DNA from: Thomasclavelia sp.
GTDB lineage: Bacteria > Bacillota_I > Bacilli_A > Erysipelotrichales > Coprobacillaceae
DNA length: 16,595 nucleotides
Direction of reading: 5' to 3'
Assembly: GCA_020025035.1 (NCBI GenBank)
Contig: JAHHSU010000022.1
Location: 1 to 16,595, forward strand
Below are positions 15,469 to 16,595 of this stretch, piece by piece. Numbering within the stretch: the first letter of the stretch is position 1; every line of letters begins with the position of its first letter. A model generated the notes under the pieces. It was not told the DNA's origin and searched no databases. It was given only the letters and a program-made list of their open reading frames with translations. A program made the position numbers and the translations under genes.

Positions 15469-16590
15469 CTAACCTAAATATTCTTCCATCGTTAAATCAT
15501 TTTCATAAAGAATTTTAGCTAATTCAGGCCCAACATATCGATAATGCCACGGTTCATAAATATATCCAGTAATAGAAGTTTTATCCTTAGGATAACGCAA
15601 TATCCAACCATATTCATAACTATGTTGATCCATCCATTTTCCAACATTTGAATCTTGTAAATCGTGATGTAACTCCCAATCGTAACTAATGTCCACGGTT
15701 AATCCTAATTCATGTTCACTAGTGCGTGGATATGCACTATAAGTACTAGCATTGGCTGGATCTGTTGCCATATAACTATTAAATAAATTGGTCTGATATT
15801 CTTTAGAACGATATGAACTAACTACTTTAATCACTACTCCATCTTTTAATGCAGCTCTACGCATTTTTTCCCATTGCTCTGCTGCTTGCTTTCTTAAACG
15901 ATGTTTTCCTTCATTATTGCTGTTAATTTCTACTAAATCACTAGGTTCCCATTCATTAGGTATTGATCGATTTTTATTCAACATCACTGCTTCGTCTTCA
16001 GGATCAACTCCTACAGATACGTGAATTGCTGAACATGTTTGATTATTAGATGAATCTTTTACACAAACATTGACATCTCTACTACCTTCTTGATTTGTGT
16101 CTACTAAATCCATAGTAATATCATCTGTTAAATCCTGATCGTAGTTATCTGTTACATTTAATTTTAGTTGGTCAATACCAAAAGTTTCTCCCTTATCCAC
16201 TGTATAATTCATCTTTCCAGTAATAGAGGGTGCTGTTGTATCCACTACTTTAATTTTTAAAACAAATGGAATACATCGTTTATTTTTGACACGATATTTT
16301 ACTGTATAAGTCTTAATTTGATCAATACTTGGTACATTATAATCTAGTTCACACATCTTACCCTTTTGCATCGCAACTAATTTTAAATCACTTGGTTGAA
16401 TTAATAATTCATCACCATACTCGTATTCTATCGTTGCCTTATTTGTCTTTTTACCATCTATATAATAAGTAACTGAATAATTAGTTTTTAAAAAATAGAT
16501 TGAAATAAAAGTAATAACACATAGTATAAAAATCCATACAATAACATTCTTTTTATTCCTTATTCTTATTAAATTCTTTTTCAATTTCAT
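15469..16590 (-). CDS. membrane-anchored VanY-type D-alanyl-D-alanine carboxypeptidase with beta-sandwich stalk
   Basis: About 373 residues of an extracellular peptidoglycan peptidase. A basic N-terminus and one hydrophobic segment near 17-35 act as a signal anchor without a lipobox. Residues about 38-115 and 116-196 look like two beta-sandwich stalk domains, the second (DTTAPSITGK, DNYDQDLTDD) of the Ig-like/DUF5011 type. Residues from about 205 are the M15B peptidase. It has SSYRSKEYQ, the zinc motif S-x-H-x3-G-x3-D in SEHELGLTVD, and the catalytic E-x2-H in EPWHYRYVG. All key residues are present. VanY-type enzymes remove the terminal D-Ala of stem peptides; a role in vancomycin resistance is not implied by this gene alone. 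The ATG at 16590 has AGGTG directly against it, too close for a Shine-Dalgarno, so the true start may lie elsewhere or beyond the edge. Confidence 0.9.
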   Translation of the reverse strand: MKLKKNLIRIRNKKNVIVWIFILCVITFISIYFLKTNYSVTYYIDGKKTNKATIEYEYGDELLIQPSDLKLVAMQKGKMCELDYNVPSIDQIKTYTVKYRVKNKRCIPFVLKIKVVDTTAPSITGKMNYTVDKGETFGIDQLKLNVTDNYDQDLTDDITMDLVDTNQEGSRDVNVCVKDSSNNQTCSAIHVSVGVDPEDEAVMLNKNRSIPNEWEPSDLVEINSNNEGKHRLRKQAAEQWEKMRRAALKDGVVIKVVSSYRSKEYQTNLFNSYMATDPANASTYSAYPRTSEHELGLTVDISYDWELHHDLQDSNVGKWMDQHSYEYGWILRYPKDKTSITGYIYEPWHYRYVGPELAKILYENDLTMEEYLG

Positions 16591-16595
16591 CACCT

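Noticed and set aside
1..16595. CRISPR array, tRNA, rRNA, riboswitch, phage or toxin-antitoxin module.
   Set aside because: No regular repeats with spacers, no cloverleaf, no known aptamer core and no matching gene pairs were seen on either strand.

Overview
The window is AT-rich DNA from a low-GC Gram-positive, spore-forming, probably anaerobic bacterium. Four things point to this: spoIVA and a spoVIF-like gene, a clostridial/Thermotoga-type single-cluster ferredoxin, Firmicutes-type Shine-Dalgarno sites (AGGAGG cores), and a cmk-der-gpsA-spoVIF-spoIVA gene order. Protein character and the glycolipid glycosyltransferase set suggest the Erysipelotrichia (Thomasclavelia/Coprobacillus-like), but that placement is inference and no search was run. 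Almost every gene is on the minus strand; only the ferredoxin is on plus.

From left to right: positions 1-543 carry no recognisable gene, only a minus-strand terminator and possibly a decayed mobile-element end. Next come the bifunctional (p)ppGpp synthetase/hydrolase rel (544-2766) and, behind its own terminator, a tightly packed four-gene operon (2998-7934, transcribed right to left). This operon encodes a family 4 glycosyltransferase, a YbhN/MprF-type flippase-like membrane protein, a second family 4 glycosyltransferase fused in frame to a full-length RecX, and a YhaM-like OB/HD nuclease. The two transferases resemble the pair that builds mono- and diglycosyl-diacylglycerol (membrane glycolipid and lipoteichoic acid anchor).

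The stretch 7995-9006 is a small graveyard. It holds the 5' third of an IS30-type transposase with stops and a frameshift, and a small membrane-protein gene with a good promoter and Shine-Dalgarno but two in-frame stops right after the start. It is closed by a terminator. Then comes monocistronic rpsO with a consensus promoter and a structured leader that may bind S15.

Positions 9496-14306 form a core operon read right to left: cmk, der, gpsA, spoVIF, spoIVA. The first three are 2 bp apart. The two sporulation genes each carry the same CATATATTTT box just upstream, which may be a sporulation sigma -10. Upstream lies an unrecognised tail-anchored, histidine-rich acidic protein (14372-15058), divergent from the ferredoxin gene (15185-15376). 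The ferredoxin converges on a membrane-anchored VanY-type D,D-carboxypeptidase with beta-sandwich stalk domains, across a long 53-nt hairpin. This last gene reaches the right edge.

The most notable item is the glycosyltransferase-RecX fusion inside a glycolipid operon. I see no CRISPR array, phage region, tRNA or rRNA.
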